Shown here piece by piece: positions 33,817 to 42,140 of a stretch of DNA of 64,000 nt. This DNA comes from Treponema pectinovorum. GTDB lineage: Bacteria; Spirochaetota; Spirochaetia; Treponematales; Treponemataceae. Within the stretch, counting starts at the first letter, position 1. Every line of letters begins with the position of its first letter. The position numbers and the translations under genes are program-made. Under the pieces are notes generated by a model, which did no database searches, was not told the DNA's origin, and worked only from the letters and a program-made list of their open reading frames with translations. The DNA lies in contig NZ_UFQO01000005.1 of assembly GCF_900497595.1 (NCBI RefSeq), positions 1-64,000 of the forward strand. The letters run 5' to 3'.

Positions 33817-34857
33817 TAAAATTTTAAATTTAAAACCTATGCCAAAATATACAGTATTATCAAATATTCCTGTTGCTTGACCAATCCTGTAATATTTGTT
33901 CTGTTTGTCTCCGTCGATGTAGTCAGAAGAAAGAGTTCCTTTTGGAATATATGTATTGAAAATCGATATAAAAATTAGATTTATATCAAAAAAATCAGAA
34001 AGTTTTATTGTAGAACTTAAAGACATTTTTATATTGGGGAAAATTCCATATTGAATTTGTTTGTAATGTTTGCCATAAAACTGCATTGTAGAATTGTCTC
34101 GTCCCCAGTGAGTATCTATCGCATAAAAATATGAAAATGGTGCTATTTCAAAACCGTAGTTTATTTTAAAATTTTCGGATATTTTCATAGCGAATCTTAT
34201 TCCTATCCAAGTAAGAACAGAGTGCCTGTAATAATCTGCTCCAGCTAGTTTGTAATTTTTCCCTGTATTTGTGTCATAGTAAGGAAATTCTTGAGCTTGT
34301 TCTTCATACCACCAGTGCATTTTGCCGTCTTTTGAATATTTGCTTTCTCCGTACCAGCCTTTGCTATCTCCTCTTTTAAATGAGTCGTATTGATATTGAA
34401 CAGAAATTGAAGGGCTTATCGTTATGTTTTTTTTAGGATTAAAATCAAAATAAAATTCTGCACCAAAATCGTAATTTTCTGCAATCTTATTATCGCCAAC
34501 AGAGTAGGTCGTTTTCATCTCGTAGTTTTCTGTATTTAGCCAGTCGCTGTCTTTCATCACGCCAGAGTTTAAACCTCTTATCGAAGTGTAAAAACTAGAA
34601 TCAAAATGAAATCTCTTGTATCGGCTTTCTATCTTTGCTCCGTATAAAAATAGATTTTTCTGCCATTCTAAAAAACTTATCTTTTTGCTTTCGTCGTAAG
34701 ATTTTGAATAGTATAAAATTTCTCCCAGATATCCGCTCGTGTAGAGGATTGCAGGGCTTACGCTTAATGAAAAATCGGTATTTTTAAAAACTTGGGAAAC
34801 GATTTTTGTTTGAAAGAAAAGAGAAAATGCAATGAAAAATAAAATAAATCGCTTCAT
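33814..34857 (-). CDS. omptin-like outer-membrane aspartyl protease
   Basis: A 347-aa protein with an N-terminal signal peptide and many amphipathic beta strands, as in a ten-stranded barrel. MKDSDW (Asp-x-Asp-Trp) near residue 101-106 corresponds to the Asp83/Asp85 pair of OmpT, and YAIDTHW (Asp-x-His) near 246 to Asp210/His212, with the surrounding pattern (SxLEW, YDFG, strand ends) also similar. Omptins cut surface proteins and host peptides at basic residues. Overall identity is low, so this call rests on motif and layout. It is read convergently toward the lipoprotein gene. Confidence 0.65.
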   Translation of the reverse strand: MKRFILFFIAFSLFFQTKIVSQVFKNTDFSLSVSPAILYTSGYLGEILYYSKSYDESKKISFLEWQKNLFLYGAKIESRYKRFHFDSSFYTSIRGLNSGVMKDSDWLNTENYEMKTTYSVGDNKIAENYDFGAEFYFDFNPKKNITISPSISVQYQYDSFKRGDSKGWYGESKYSKDGKMHWWYEEQAQEFPYYDTNTGKNYKLAGADYYRHSVLTWIGIRFAMKISENFKINYGFEIAPFSYFYAIDTHWGRDNSTMQFYGKHYKQIQYGIFPNIKMSLSSTIKLSDFFDINLIFISIFNTYIPKGTLSSDYIDGDKQNKYYRIGQATGIFDNTVYFGIGFKFKIL

Positions 34858-34986
34858 CTTGCCGTTTTGTAGTTTTAGTTTTATTGCTCATTTTAGCGTC
34901 TGTTCCTTGCTCTGTTCAATATTGTAAAATTGAGTTTTTAATTGTAAAATTGCTTCACTCTAATTTGATAAAACAAGGAAATTTAA

Positions 34987-35589
34987 ATGCTTAAAGAATT
35001 TTTACCATACGACACCGTTCGTAATGACGCCTTAAAACTTGGACACAAAATTTTGCAGGATGGTTTTGTCCCAGATATAATATACACTTCTTTGCGTGGC
35101 GGTGCTTATATGTCAAATGTTATAAGCGAATATTTTAAACTTGCACTAAGAGGTAAAAAACCTGTTTTGTACGCAGCCGTTGTAGCACGCTCTTATTCCG
35201 ACATAAAACAGCACGAAGCGATAAGGATTGATGGCTGGACCTATTCTCCAGAATTTTTGCGACCAGGCGATAAAATCCTTTTGGTAGACGACATTTATGA
35301 TTCAGGAAGAACTTTAAATTTTTTGGTTGAATATCTTCTAGAAAAAGGCGTTCCTCGTTCTGACATAAAAGTTGTTGTTCACGATTTTAAAAATTTTACT
35401 TATAAAGAAACTCTTCCTATAAAGCCAGATTATTGGTGTAGAAAATTTGATATAGAAAAGGAAGAAGACGATAGATGGATTCACTATATGAGCCACGAAC
35501 TTGTTGGCTTAAAAAGTGAAGAGCTTGAAGAATTTTATTTTAAAAATGATCCAGAATTGAGGAATGTTTTAGGACCATTTTTTAAATAA
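34987..35589 (+). CDS. purine-type phosphoribosyltransferase
   Basis: A 200-aa type I phosphoribosyltransferase. The PRPP-binding motif is ILLVDDIYDSGRTL near residue 100, with the substrate-side loop SLRGGAYM near 38 and an extended C-terminal helical tail. Such proteins salvage hypoxanthine, guanine or xanthine, but the base is not decidable. AAGGAAATTTAAATG is a standard ribosome-binding site and start. Confidence 0.85.
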   Translation: MLKEFLPYDTVRNDALKLGHKILQDGFVPDIIYTSLRGGAYMSNVISEYFKLALRGKKPVLYAAVVARSYSDIKQHEAIRIDGWTYSPEFLRPGDKILLVDDIYDSGRTLNFLVEYLLEKGVPRSDIKVVVHDFKNFTYKETLPIKPDYWCRKFDIEKEEDDRWIHYMSHELVGLKSEELEEFYFKNDPELRNVLGPFFK

Positions 35590-35620
35590 AATAAAATTTA
35601 GGATTACGGCGAGTTTATTG

Positions 35621-37747
35621 ATGAATAAAAAGTTTGTTTTGTTTTTTTCAATTCTTTTTTTTACGGGTTTAACCTTTGCTCAAAGGGTAATTTCTCCAGT
35701 TGCAGGAAATTTTAACAACAAGCAGGTTTTGGTAATCGATGTTGCCGACAAAGCCGAATGCTTTTATTCACTTTCTGGAACAGATCCTCTTGTCTCTGGT
35801 TTTGCGTATGACGGTCCTGTCTTAATAGATTCTGTTGGAAGAGTAAACGTAAAAGTTACCGCTGTAAAAGGTGATTTAAAAGAAGAAGTTGAAATAAACT
35901 ACAATGTTCAAGAGATAAATCCATTCGAAGAAGGCTCGGAAGAAGATTCTTTCATCAAAAATATCGTTTTTAAAGGAATTTTTCCTTATTCTACAGAAGA
36001 GACGTTTTCTATTCCAAAATCTTTTTATTATAAACTCGGCGAAGGAAATATACCTTATCTTGAAGGTGCAAATCTTTCTTTAGATTCTCAAAATCGACTT
36101 TCGAGGTATCTTCCTTGTACTGTTAAAAATGGCAAAAAATCCTGGCGGTTTGTAATATTTACAAGTGCGGAATTTGTTGGAACGCTTTCTAAATTTTATG
36201 TTCCTTTTGAAATTCGAGATTGGAACACTTTTGCTTTTACAGGCGAAAAACTTATTTGGAGCATAGACGGCGGAATTTGGTCAGCTTCAAAAATTCCTGT
36301 TACTTTAGACAGGAGCATTCCGCATACTGTTAGTTGGCAGAGTGTTGCTTATGAAAAGGGAAATCCTGTTCAAAGTTTTGTGTTGCCTAGCGAGCCTGTT
36401 TTAAAAATGGATGTTACACCACAAAAAAGCGTAAATTTTTTGATTGATGGAGATTTGCGTTATAGGATGGAACTCGTTTCGTCTGGTGTAAGTGGAAGTC
36501 TTATAGCTGACGGAGGACTTTTTACAACTGCAACCTTTGATACTTTTGAAGGTGACAGCATCAGCGGAGAAGCGGTTTTTGCTTTTTATGCAGATGGAGT
36601 TTTTCAAGGCAATAAAAGAGCGTATTTTTTAGTGGATAAACAGCCTCCTCTTCCTCCAGAGTTTATAAGCGATAAAATTGGTTTTTATTCACGAGGGCAA
36701 GTTGAGTTAAAATTAAAGGCCGAAAGCGATGCAAAAATTTTTTATGCAGTAAGCGAGCCACTAAAAATTTCAGAAAAACTTGTCGCTCAAGGGATGGACT
36801 ATAATTCAAAAGAGTTCGATGAATGGCAGGCGGGAAATTTTAAACTCTATTCCAATTCGTTTTCTTTGAATGGGGAAGAGAAAAATCCTGTTTTTTATAA
36901 AGTTTGTGCCTATGCCTGTGACGAAAGCGGAAATTTCAGTTCAATTTCCGAATATCGCGTTGTTATAGACGGCTACAATTATTATTTGGATTCAAATGCT
37001 TCTCCTATTGATGCAGATGGCAGCAGTCAAAAACCTTTTGCAAATTTTGAACAGGCATTAACCGTAATCAATTCAAATAAATCTTCGCGTTTTTATGTAA
37101 AGGGAAATTTTATCTTGCCTCAAAAAGAAAATATTATTTCTTCAAATTGTTATTTTATTGCCCGTGATGATTGCAATTTTATTTTTCCAGAAGGAGCAAC
37201 GCTTTTAGTACAGGGCGCAAGTTTGGAATGCGAAAATATCATTTTGAAAAAAGAACTTAAAAATGATGATACTAGCACGGCAAAAAATCTATCCCAAAAA
37301 ACTTTTTTAACCTTGAATAATTCAACTGCAAGTTTTAAGGATTGCGAAATTTTAGCGTTATTTTTAGATAGCGGGACTGCATTTTCCGCAGAAAATTCCG
37401 TGCTTGAATTGTTGAATACGGGGCTTACGGTTCAATCTTCTTACTATGGTTGTGCCTTAAATGCGATTGATTCAAAAATATTTTTAAAATCTTCCAGAGT
37501 TTCGGTTGTTGCTTCGACATCTGTAAACTTCAGCATAAATGGCGGACTTTTTGAATGCAGGAATACCGATGCAAAAGTGGTTTCTCAGCTGGGACGCATC
37601 GCAGAATTTTCAAAGGCGAATGTAAAACTTTCTGGAAATGTTTATTCTGGTGAATTTGAAAAAAAGCTGCGAGGCCTTACTCCGATCTGGGCAGATAAAG
37701 ACACCTTGATTTTAGAAGATAGTGCAAACGCCTCTCAAGGATTTTAA
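35621..37747 (+). CDS. secreted beta-rich protein with beta-helix-like C-terminus
   Basis: A 708-aa protein with signal peptide (cleavage likely after GLTFA). Early residues (CFYSLSGTDPLVSGFAYDGPVLIDSVGRVNVKV) look like the chitobiase/hexosaminidase C-terminal type fold. Around residue 460 the motif DADGSSQKPFANFEQAL repeats the beta-helix opening motif of the lipoprotein at 221, and the C-terminal ~220 residues resemble a short beta-helix. The start is the ATG at 35621, after GGCGAG; the TTG in front is not used. Its stop overlaps the RNase HII leader by a few bases. Function unknown; envelope or export role inferred. Confidence 0.65.
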   Translation: MNKKFVLFFSILFFTGLTFAQRVISPVAGNFNNKQVLVIDVADKAECFYSLSGTDPLVSGFAYDGPVLIDSVGRVNVKVTAVKGDLKEEVEINYNVQEINPFEEGSEEDSFIKNIVFKGIFPYSTEETFSIPKSFYYKLGEGNIPYLEGANLSLDSQNRLSRYLPCTVKNGKKSWRFVIFTSAEFVGTLSKFYVPFEIRDWNTFAFTGEKLIWSIDGGIWSASKIPVTLDRSIPHTVSWQSVAYEKGNPVQSFVLPSEPVLKMDVTPQKSVNFLIDGDLRYRMELVSSGVSGSLIADGGLFTTATFDTFEGDSISGEAVFAFYADGVFQGNKRAYFLVDKQPPLPPEFISDKIGFYSRGQVELKLKAESDAKIFYAVSEPLKISEKLVAQGMDYNSKEFDEWQAGNFKLYSNSFSLNGEEKNPVFYKVCAYACDESGNFSSISEYRVVIDGYNYYLDSNASPIDADGSSQKPFANFEQALTVINSNKSSRFYVKGNFILPQKENIISSNCYFIARDDCNFIFPEGATLLVQGASLECENIILKKELKNDDTSTAKNLSQKTFLTLNNSTASFKDCEILALFLDSGTAFSAENSVLELLNTGLTVQSSYYGCALNAIDSKIFLKSSRVSVVASTSVNFSINGGLFECRNTDAKVVSQLGRIAEFSKANVKLSGNVYSGEFEKKLRGLTPIWADKDTLILEDSANASQGF

Positions 37748-37751
37748 TGCG

Positions 37752-38354
37752 ATGACTTTTGTCTGTGGCTTAGATGAAGCAGGTCGTGGGCCTTTGGCAG
37801 GACCTGTTGCAGCAGGAGCAGTAATCTTACCAGAGGATTTTCCTTTTGAGATTTTAAATGATTCAAAAAAACTTTCAGAAAAAAAACGGTTGCAGGCAGA
37901 ACGCGTAATAAAAGAAAAATCGTGCTGGGCGGTTGCACTTGTAGAAAACGATGTTATCGATAGAATCAACATCTTGCAAGCGAGTCTCTTGGCTATGAAA
38001 AATGCTTTTGAACAGATGTGCAAAAAATTGCCAGAGTGGGCAGAAAAGAACGGCATTTTAATTCCTTTAGGAACGGAAACTCCTTTGCTTATAAATGCGA
38101 TTGTAGACGGAAATTTTTGTCCTGAAATTTCTTATCCTTGCGTCGCAGAACCAAAAGCGGACTGTAAATATCCTCAAGTTATGGCGGCTTCGATTCTTGC
38201 AAAGGTTCAGCGCGACAGGATAATGGTTGAATACGATAAAATCTATTCTCAATATGGCTATGCAAAGCACAAAGGCTATCCCACTGCATATCACAGAGAG
38301 ATTTGCAGAAAAATCGGACCAAGCCCAATCCAAAGGCTTTCGTTTAATTATTGA
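37752..38354 (+). CDS. rnhB: ribonuclease HII
   Basis: The 200-aa enzyme removes RNA from RNA/DNA hybrids and single ribonucleotides from DNA. Conserved residues are DEAGRGPLAGPV at the N-terminus (catalytic Asp-Glu), the Asp in LINAIVDGN and the terminal KHKGYPTAYHRE. Start at ATG 37752, preceded by AAGGA about 10 nt upstream within the previous gene, so the genes are coupled. The GTG at 37722 would overlap the previous gene by 26 nt and is less likely. Confidence 0.93.
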   Translation: MTFVCGLDEAGRGPLAGPVAAGAVILPEDFPFEILNDSKKLSEKKRLQAERVIKEKSCWAVALVENDVIDRINILQASLLAMKNAFEQMCKKLPEWAEKNGILIPLGTETPLLINAIVDGNFCPEISYPCVAEPKADCKYPQVMAASILAKVQRDRIMVEYDKIYSQYGYAKHKGYPTAYHREICRKIGPSPIQRLSFNY

Positions 38355-38421
38355 GTTTTTGCTTGATTATATTCAGAAAAAAAAATATATTGTGAAGACA
38401 TTTTTTTAAGGAAGGAAAATC

Positions 38422-38832
38422 ATGGGTATTCGCGGTGAACTTTATACGACAGAAGTTGTCTTGGACAATCGTTCTTATTTTTTTAACGTAAAGGAAAACC
38501 GAAATGGAGATATTTTCCTTCAGATTGTCGAAAGCAAAAAAGGCGATGGTTCTGATTTTGACCGGCATCAGATTTCTATTTTTCAAGAAGATATGCAAAA
38601 AGTTTTAGGCGGACTTGATGAGGCGCTCAAATATATCGACAAAGAGCAAAAAAATAGAAAAAAAACTCGTTCAGAAAAAAAAGCGATAAAAGCAGAAAAA
38701 TACGGTGCAAAATCGCAGAAAAAAGTTTATAGAAGAAAAACCGACGACGACAAACGACTTCCAGATGGAATAAAACGCACTGGAAAAGTTATTCACATAA
38801 AATCGAAGATTGAAACTCCAGCCGAAGAATAG
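38422..38832 (+). CDS. PUR-domain nucleic-acid-binding protein (BpuR/DUF3276-like)
   Basis: A 136-aa protein: residues 1-85 carry one PUR repeat (GIRGELYTTEVVLDNRSYFFNVKENRNGD), and the rest is a Lys/Arg-rich tail. The Borrelia homologue BpuR binds single-stranded DNA and RNA and regulates genes; the family is common in spirochaetes and Bacteroidetes. AAGGAAGGAAAA before the ATG is a very strong ribosome-binding site, in keeping with an abundant protein. It ends 4 nt before the convergent cysteine desulfurase gene. Confidence 0.85.
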   Translation: MGIRGELYTTEVVLDNRSYFFNVKENRNGDIFLQIVESKKGDGSDFDRHQISIFQEDMQKVLGGLDEALKYIDKEQKNRKKTRSEKKAIKAEKYGAKSQKKVYRRKTDDDKRLPDGIKRTGKVIHIKSKIETPAEE

Positions 38833-38836
38833 TTTT

Positions 38837-40057
38837 TTAGAAAAAATCCTTGCAAATTTCTTTTATGGCATTCAAAAGTCCCTCTATATCGCTCTTGTTT
38901 GTAAGATGCCCAAAACTGAATCTTACTGCGGTGTCTTGAATTTCTTGGCTTGCGTTCATTGCAGCCAGAACAGGACGATTCTGTTTTTTTGCAGAGCAGG
39001 CACTCCCTGTAGAGATGCTGTAGCCTTTTGCGTCCAACGCTCTCAACATCACTTTGCCTGGAATCCCTTTAAACGACGCTTGAATTACATACGGGCTGAA
39101 TCGTTTTTGAATTTCAAGAGAGGAGTCTGCTCTTAGTGCAGGAACTATGGTGCAGTTTTGAATTTTCGATAGTTCATCTATAAAAAAAATCGTATTTTCT
39201 TCCTGTTTTTTTAATAGTGCAATTTTTTCTTCGTAGGTTTTATCCTTTGGAGCAATTTGACCTTCGCCTTGTATATAATATTTTTCCAAGCATTTTGAAA
39301 ACGCTATTGCGCCAAAGAGATTTTCTGTTCCTGAACGGATATTTTTTTCTTGACCGCCACCTGTTAAAAAAGGTTTTATATTTTTTTTCAAAACCAGAAC
39401 CCCGATTCCGCGAGGACCTCCAATTTTATGTGCGCTTAATGCTGCACTGTCGATTCCGGGATAGCTTAAATCCAGAGGGATTTTTCCTGCTGCTTGAACT
39501 GCATCAACATGAAAATGTGGCCGCCTTTTTCCCTTTGAAACTTCGCTTATCTTATCTGCAATTTCGTAGATCGGTTGGATGCAGCCAGTTTCGTTATTGA
39601 TCGCCATGACGCAGATGTAGAGAGTTTTTGAATTTATTTTGGATGCGATTTGTTGTGCTGAAATAAAACCCCTTTTGTCCGGATTTACGTTTATGACAGA
39701 AAATCCCTGCTTTTTTAAAAGTTCGCATTCTTCTCTAAGGGCTGGATGCTCTATTGCACTGATGATTATTTCACCTCGAAAGCCTTGCGAATCCGCTTCT
39801 CTGTTTAAAAGCGAGAGCAAGGGGATATGGTCGCTTTCGGTTCCTCCACTTGTAAAAAAAACTTCTTCTGGTTTTACACCAAGGCTTTTTGCACAGAGGG
39901 TTCTTGCCTGTTCAAAAACCTCTCTTGCTTTTTGACCTTCGCTGTGGAGCGCAGAAGGATTTGCATAAAATTCGAGGGATTTTTCAAAAGAGTCTTTTAA
40001 AATTTCTTTGTCGCAGGGAGAAGTTGCAGCCCAGTCAAAATATTTAGAAGTATCCAT
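38837..40057 (-). CDS. cysteine desulfurase (NifS/IscS-like)
   Basis: A 406-aa PLP enzyme that takes sulfur from cysteine for Fe-S clusters or tRNA thiolation. The PLP lysine lies in SAHKIGGPRG and the persulfide Cys in STGSACSAKK; FTSGGTESDHIPL is the PLP-binding loop (usual TSGATEANN). The active-site loop is of the NifS type. It starts 11 nt after aroB and is probably co-transcribed. No scaffold gene (iscU/nifU) is adjacent, so its sulfur client is unknown. Confidence 0.9.
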   Translation of the reverse strand: MDTSKYFDWAATSPCDKEILKDSFEKSLEFYANPSALHSEGQKAREVFEQARTLCAKSLGVKPEEVFFTSGGTESDHIPLLSLLNREADSQGFRGEIIISAIEHPALREECELLKKQGFSVINVNPDKRGFISAQQIASKINSKTLYICVMAINNETGCIQPIYEIADKISEVSKGKRRPHFHVDAVQAAGKIPLDLSYPGIDSAALSAHKIGGPRGIGVLVLKKNIKPFLTGGGQEKNIRSGTENLFGAIAFSKCLEKYYIQGEGQIAPKDKTYEEKIALLKKQEENTIFFIDELSKIQNCTIVPALRADSSLEIQKRFSPYVIQASFKGIPGKVMLRALDAKGYSISTGSACSAKKQNRPVLAAMNASQEIQDTAVRFSFGHLTNKSDIEGLLNAIKEICKDFF

Positions 40058-40068
40058 TTGTATCCGTT

Positions 40069-41241
40069 TTATTTTAGAACTTCTAAAATATTCTTGTCTT
40101 CAACTTCTGTAACAAGAGTGTTTTCTATATCGCTTTGAAGCACGAATTTGATTTTTGATGATGAATTTTTTTTGTCTTTTTTCATCGCATCTAAAAGAGA
40201 ATGTGCTAAATCGTCATCGTTTGCAAATTTTCCTTTTAAAACAGGATGGATAGCGCTAGTTTCCCAGCCAAAAAGCGAGATTGCATTCCGGACTTTTTCT
40301 AAATAATCGTGATTGCAGATTCCAAGCCGATTTGAAAGCTCCGCTGCACGAACAATTCCCCAAGCAACTGCATCGCCGTGTGTTATAACACCAAGACCTG
40401 CGCGGCTTTCGAGTGCATGACCAAAGGTGTGCCCGAGGTTTAGATGCATGCGTATGTTTTTTTCTGTTAAATCCTGTTCTACAACTTTTGCTTTTGCGTT
40501 TACGCAGATTTTTATCATTTCTTCGACCAAAGTGGAATTTCTTTCTGTTAAAATTTTTGGATTTGCACAGAGTTTTTCAAAAAGTGGCGATGAATAAAGC
40601 ATTGCAGTTTTTACAACTTCTGCAAGACCACTCCTGTATTCGTTTTGAGGAAGACTTTGTATGAACGATGGAATTATGTGAATTTTTTGCGCAGGGAAAA
40701 ACGAACCTATCATGTTTTTGTAATCGTCAAAATCGCAACCGGTTTTTCCGCCAATGGCAGCGTCAACCATTGAAAGCAGGGTTGTTGGAATGAGCTCGCA
40801 CCTTGCGCCTCTTTTAAAGATTGAAGCAGCAAAGGCAGTTAAGTCTGTTATAACGCCTCCGCCAATTCCAACAAAAATGGCCGAGCGTTCTGCATTTGAA
40901 TCTATTGCAGCCTTGCAGATTGAAAGCACGTTTTCTATGGTTTTAAATGTTTCGCCACTGCCAATAACTAAAAGAACGTCTTTGCCTCTTTTGGCGATTA
41001 GACCTGCTTGAATCTTTGGAATTGCATAATTTTCTGCTCGAAAGTTTTCTATAAAGGGTTTTATTGCAGGAATTGAAGCAACATTTGTATCTGTTACAAA
41101 GATTCGTTTAGGTTGATTTTGAGAATCTTCGTTGTAGTAAATTGAGTTTAAGTCTGGACAGCCGCTATAAAAACGGATAAAAGTTCTGTCTGTTCCAGGA
41201 TGAACAGGAGGATAAGATATATCTTTTTCTTCAAATTGCAT
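40069..41241 (-). CDS. aroB: 3-dehydroquinate synthase
   Basis: A 390-aa enzyme of the shikimate pathway that cyclises DAHP. The NAD-binding GIGGGVITDLTAFAASIFKRG, metal ligands Glu in SGLAEVVKTAML and the His residues in HLNLGHTFGHALE are present. Slightly long for the family, with an N-terminal extension. It is read before the cysteine desulfurase on the same strand, 11 nt apart. The promoter (41250-41255 as ATTTTA on the plus strand) places the start eight bases after the hexamer. Confidence 0.93.
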   Translation of the reverse strand: MQFEEKDISYPPVHPGTDRTFIRFYSGCPDLNSIYYNEDSQNQPKRIFVTDTNVASIPAIKPFIENFRAENYAIPKIQAGLIAKRGKDVLLVIGSGETFKTIENVLSICKAAIDSNAERSAIFVGIGGGVITDLTAFAASIFKRGARCELIPTTLLSMVDAAIGGKTGCDFDDYKNMIGSFFPAQKIHIIPSFIQSLPQNEYRSGLAEVVKTAMLYSSPLFEKLCANPKILTERNSTLVEEMIKICVNAKAKVVEQDLTEKNIRMHLNLGHTFGHALESRAGLGVITHGDAVAWGIVRAAELSNRLGICNHDYLEKVRNAISLFGWETSAIHPVLKGKFANDDDLAHSLLDAMKKDKKNSSSKIKFVLQSDIENTLVTEVEDKNILEVLK

Positions 41242-41280
41242 GATTGTGCATTTTAGCGAAAAAGTGTTTTTCTTTAAAGA
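41242..41280 (-). promoter_or_regulatory. aroB promoter, near-leaderless
   Basis: On the minus strand TAAAAT is followed by GCACAATC and the ATG, eight bases. TTTAAA lies about 17 nt further upstream. The hexamer-to-start block matches that of argH at 13069-13087 except for one base. Confidence 0.6.
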
Positions 41281-41304
41281 TAGGTGAAAATTTTGACTTG
41301 CAAT

Positions 41305-41475
41305 ATTGCCCCGCCTGCGAGCTTACAGCGGTAGGGTCTACTTGTAGCCCCGTTACGTACCTGCGAGCTTACAGCGGCAAGGGATAGTAGCACCGCAGTC
41401 CCCCGCGAAGCGAGGGATGAGCCGCGTAAGACGGCGAAGTGCGAATAGCCCGGTTTTTGCGAAACAAATTGGAGC
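41305..41475. repeat. GC-rich intergenic element with internal repeat
   Basis: CCTGCGAGCTTACAGCGG occurs exactly at 41314-41331 and again at 41360-41377, 46 nt apart. Further on CCCCGCGAAGCGAGGG... and AGCCGCGTAAGACGGC form possible hairpins. It lies between aroB and the secreted hypothetical gene, both on the minus strand. Relation to the other GC-rich elements is suggested by composition and words only. Confidence 0.5.
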
Positions 41476-41492
41476 AAAAAGCCGCCCAAATT

Positions 41493-42110
41493 TTAATAGG
41501 TATCGCTCGTCATCGCTTCAAAATCTGCTATAACTTTTTTTACTCTTGAAATTTCGCGGTTCAGGATTTTTTGATAGTTGAGTTTGCCTGTAAAGATTCG
41601 CTCCCGCTCGTCTTCCCAATTTTGAATATCTTGGAGCGTTAAAAATTGAAAGCGCGGAACATTCGCCTTTTCTGCCCAAAGTTTTGCTTCTTGCCAGTAG
41701 TAGAGCCCTGCTTCGTAGCAAGATAAGGTCTTTTTTAGGTTTTCTATGTATAAATCTTTCCACGGTGCATCGTAAAATTTTGCGACTTTGTGGTCGTAGG
41801 TCCGCCCAAGCCGCAGGTGCTGTTCTATAAGTTTTAAATTTATGTGCATCATAAAAAGGTAGCGGTATTTTTCCCAATCTTTTTCGTCTTCAATTTTGAC
41901 TCCCGTGTACAGTGGATTGCAAAAGTCCGCCTTTACTGCCTGTTCAAGCCAGTATATGTTTTCCATAACGTCGTCTGGATATTGCTGATAGTGAACATGG
42001 AAGAGTTTGTAGTAATCTTCCTTGTACTTTACCATGTAAGAAAATCCGTTTTGTGTTGCGAGGTTTAAGAGAATTAAAAAAAATAAGGAGCGAAGAAAAA
42101 ATCTTTTCAC
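41493..42110 (-). CDS. secreted hypothetical protein
   Basis: A 205-aa protein with an N-terminal signal peptide (MKRFFLRSLFFLILLNLATQNGFS) and a mature part rich in Tyr, Trp and charged helices (YYKLFHVHYQQYPDDVMENIYWLEQAVKADF). Family not recognised; it looks like a treponemal conserved periplasmic protein. The start codon is GTG. On the minus strand GATAAT (plus 42117-42122) is six bases before it, so a leaderless GTG start is predicted. The tmk stop is 30 nt upstream. Confidence 0.6.
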   Translation of the reverse strand: MKRFFLRSLFFLILLNLATQNGFSYMVKYKEDYYKLFHVHYQQYPDDVMENIYWLEQAVKADFCNPLYTGVKIEDEKDWEKYRYLFMMHINLKLIEQHLRLGRTYDHKVAKFYDAPWKDLYIENLKKTLSCYEAGLYYWQEAKLWAEKANVPRFQFLTLQDIQNWEDERERIFTGKLNYQKILNREISRVKKVIADFEAMTSDTY

Positions 42111-42140
42111 GCTTAGATTATCGGCTTGAAAAATAAAAGT

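Noticed and set aside
41274-41489. 71-codon frame on the minus strand
   Set aside because: Lies wholly in a GC-rich repeat with internal direct repeats; no start signals.
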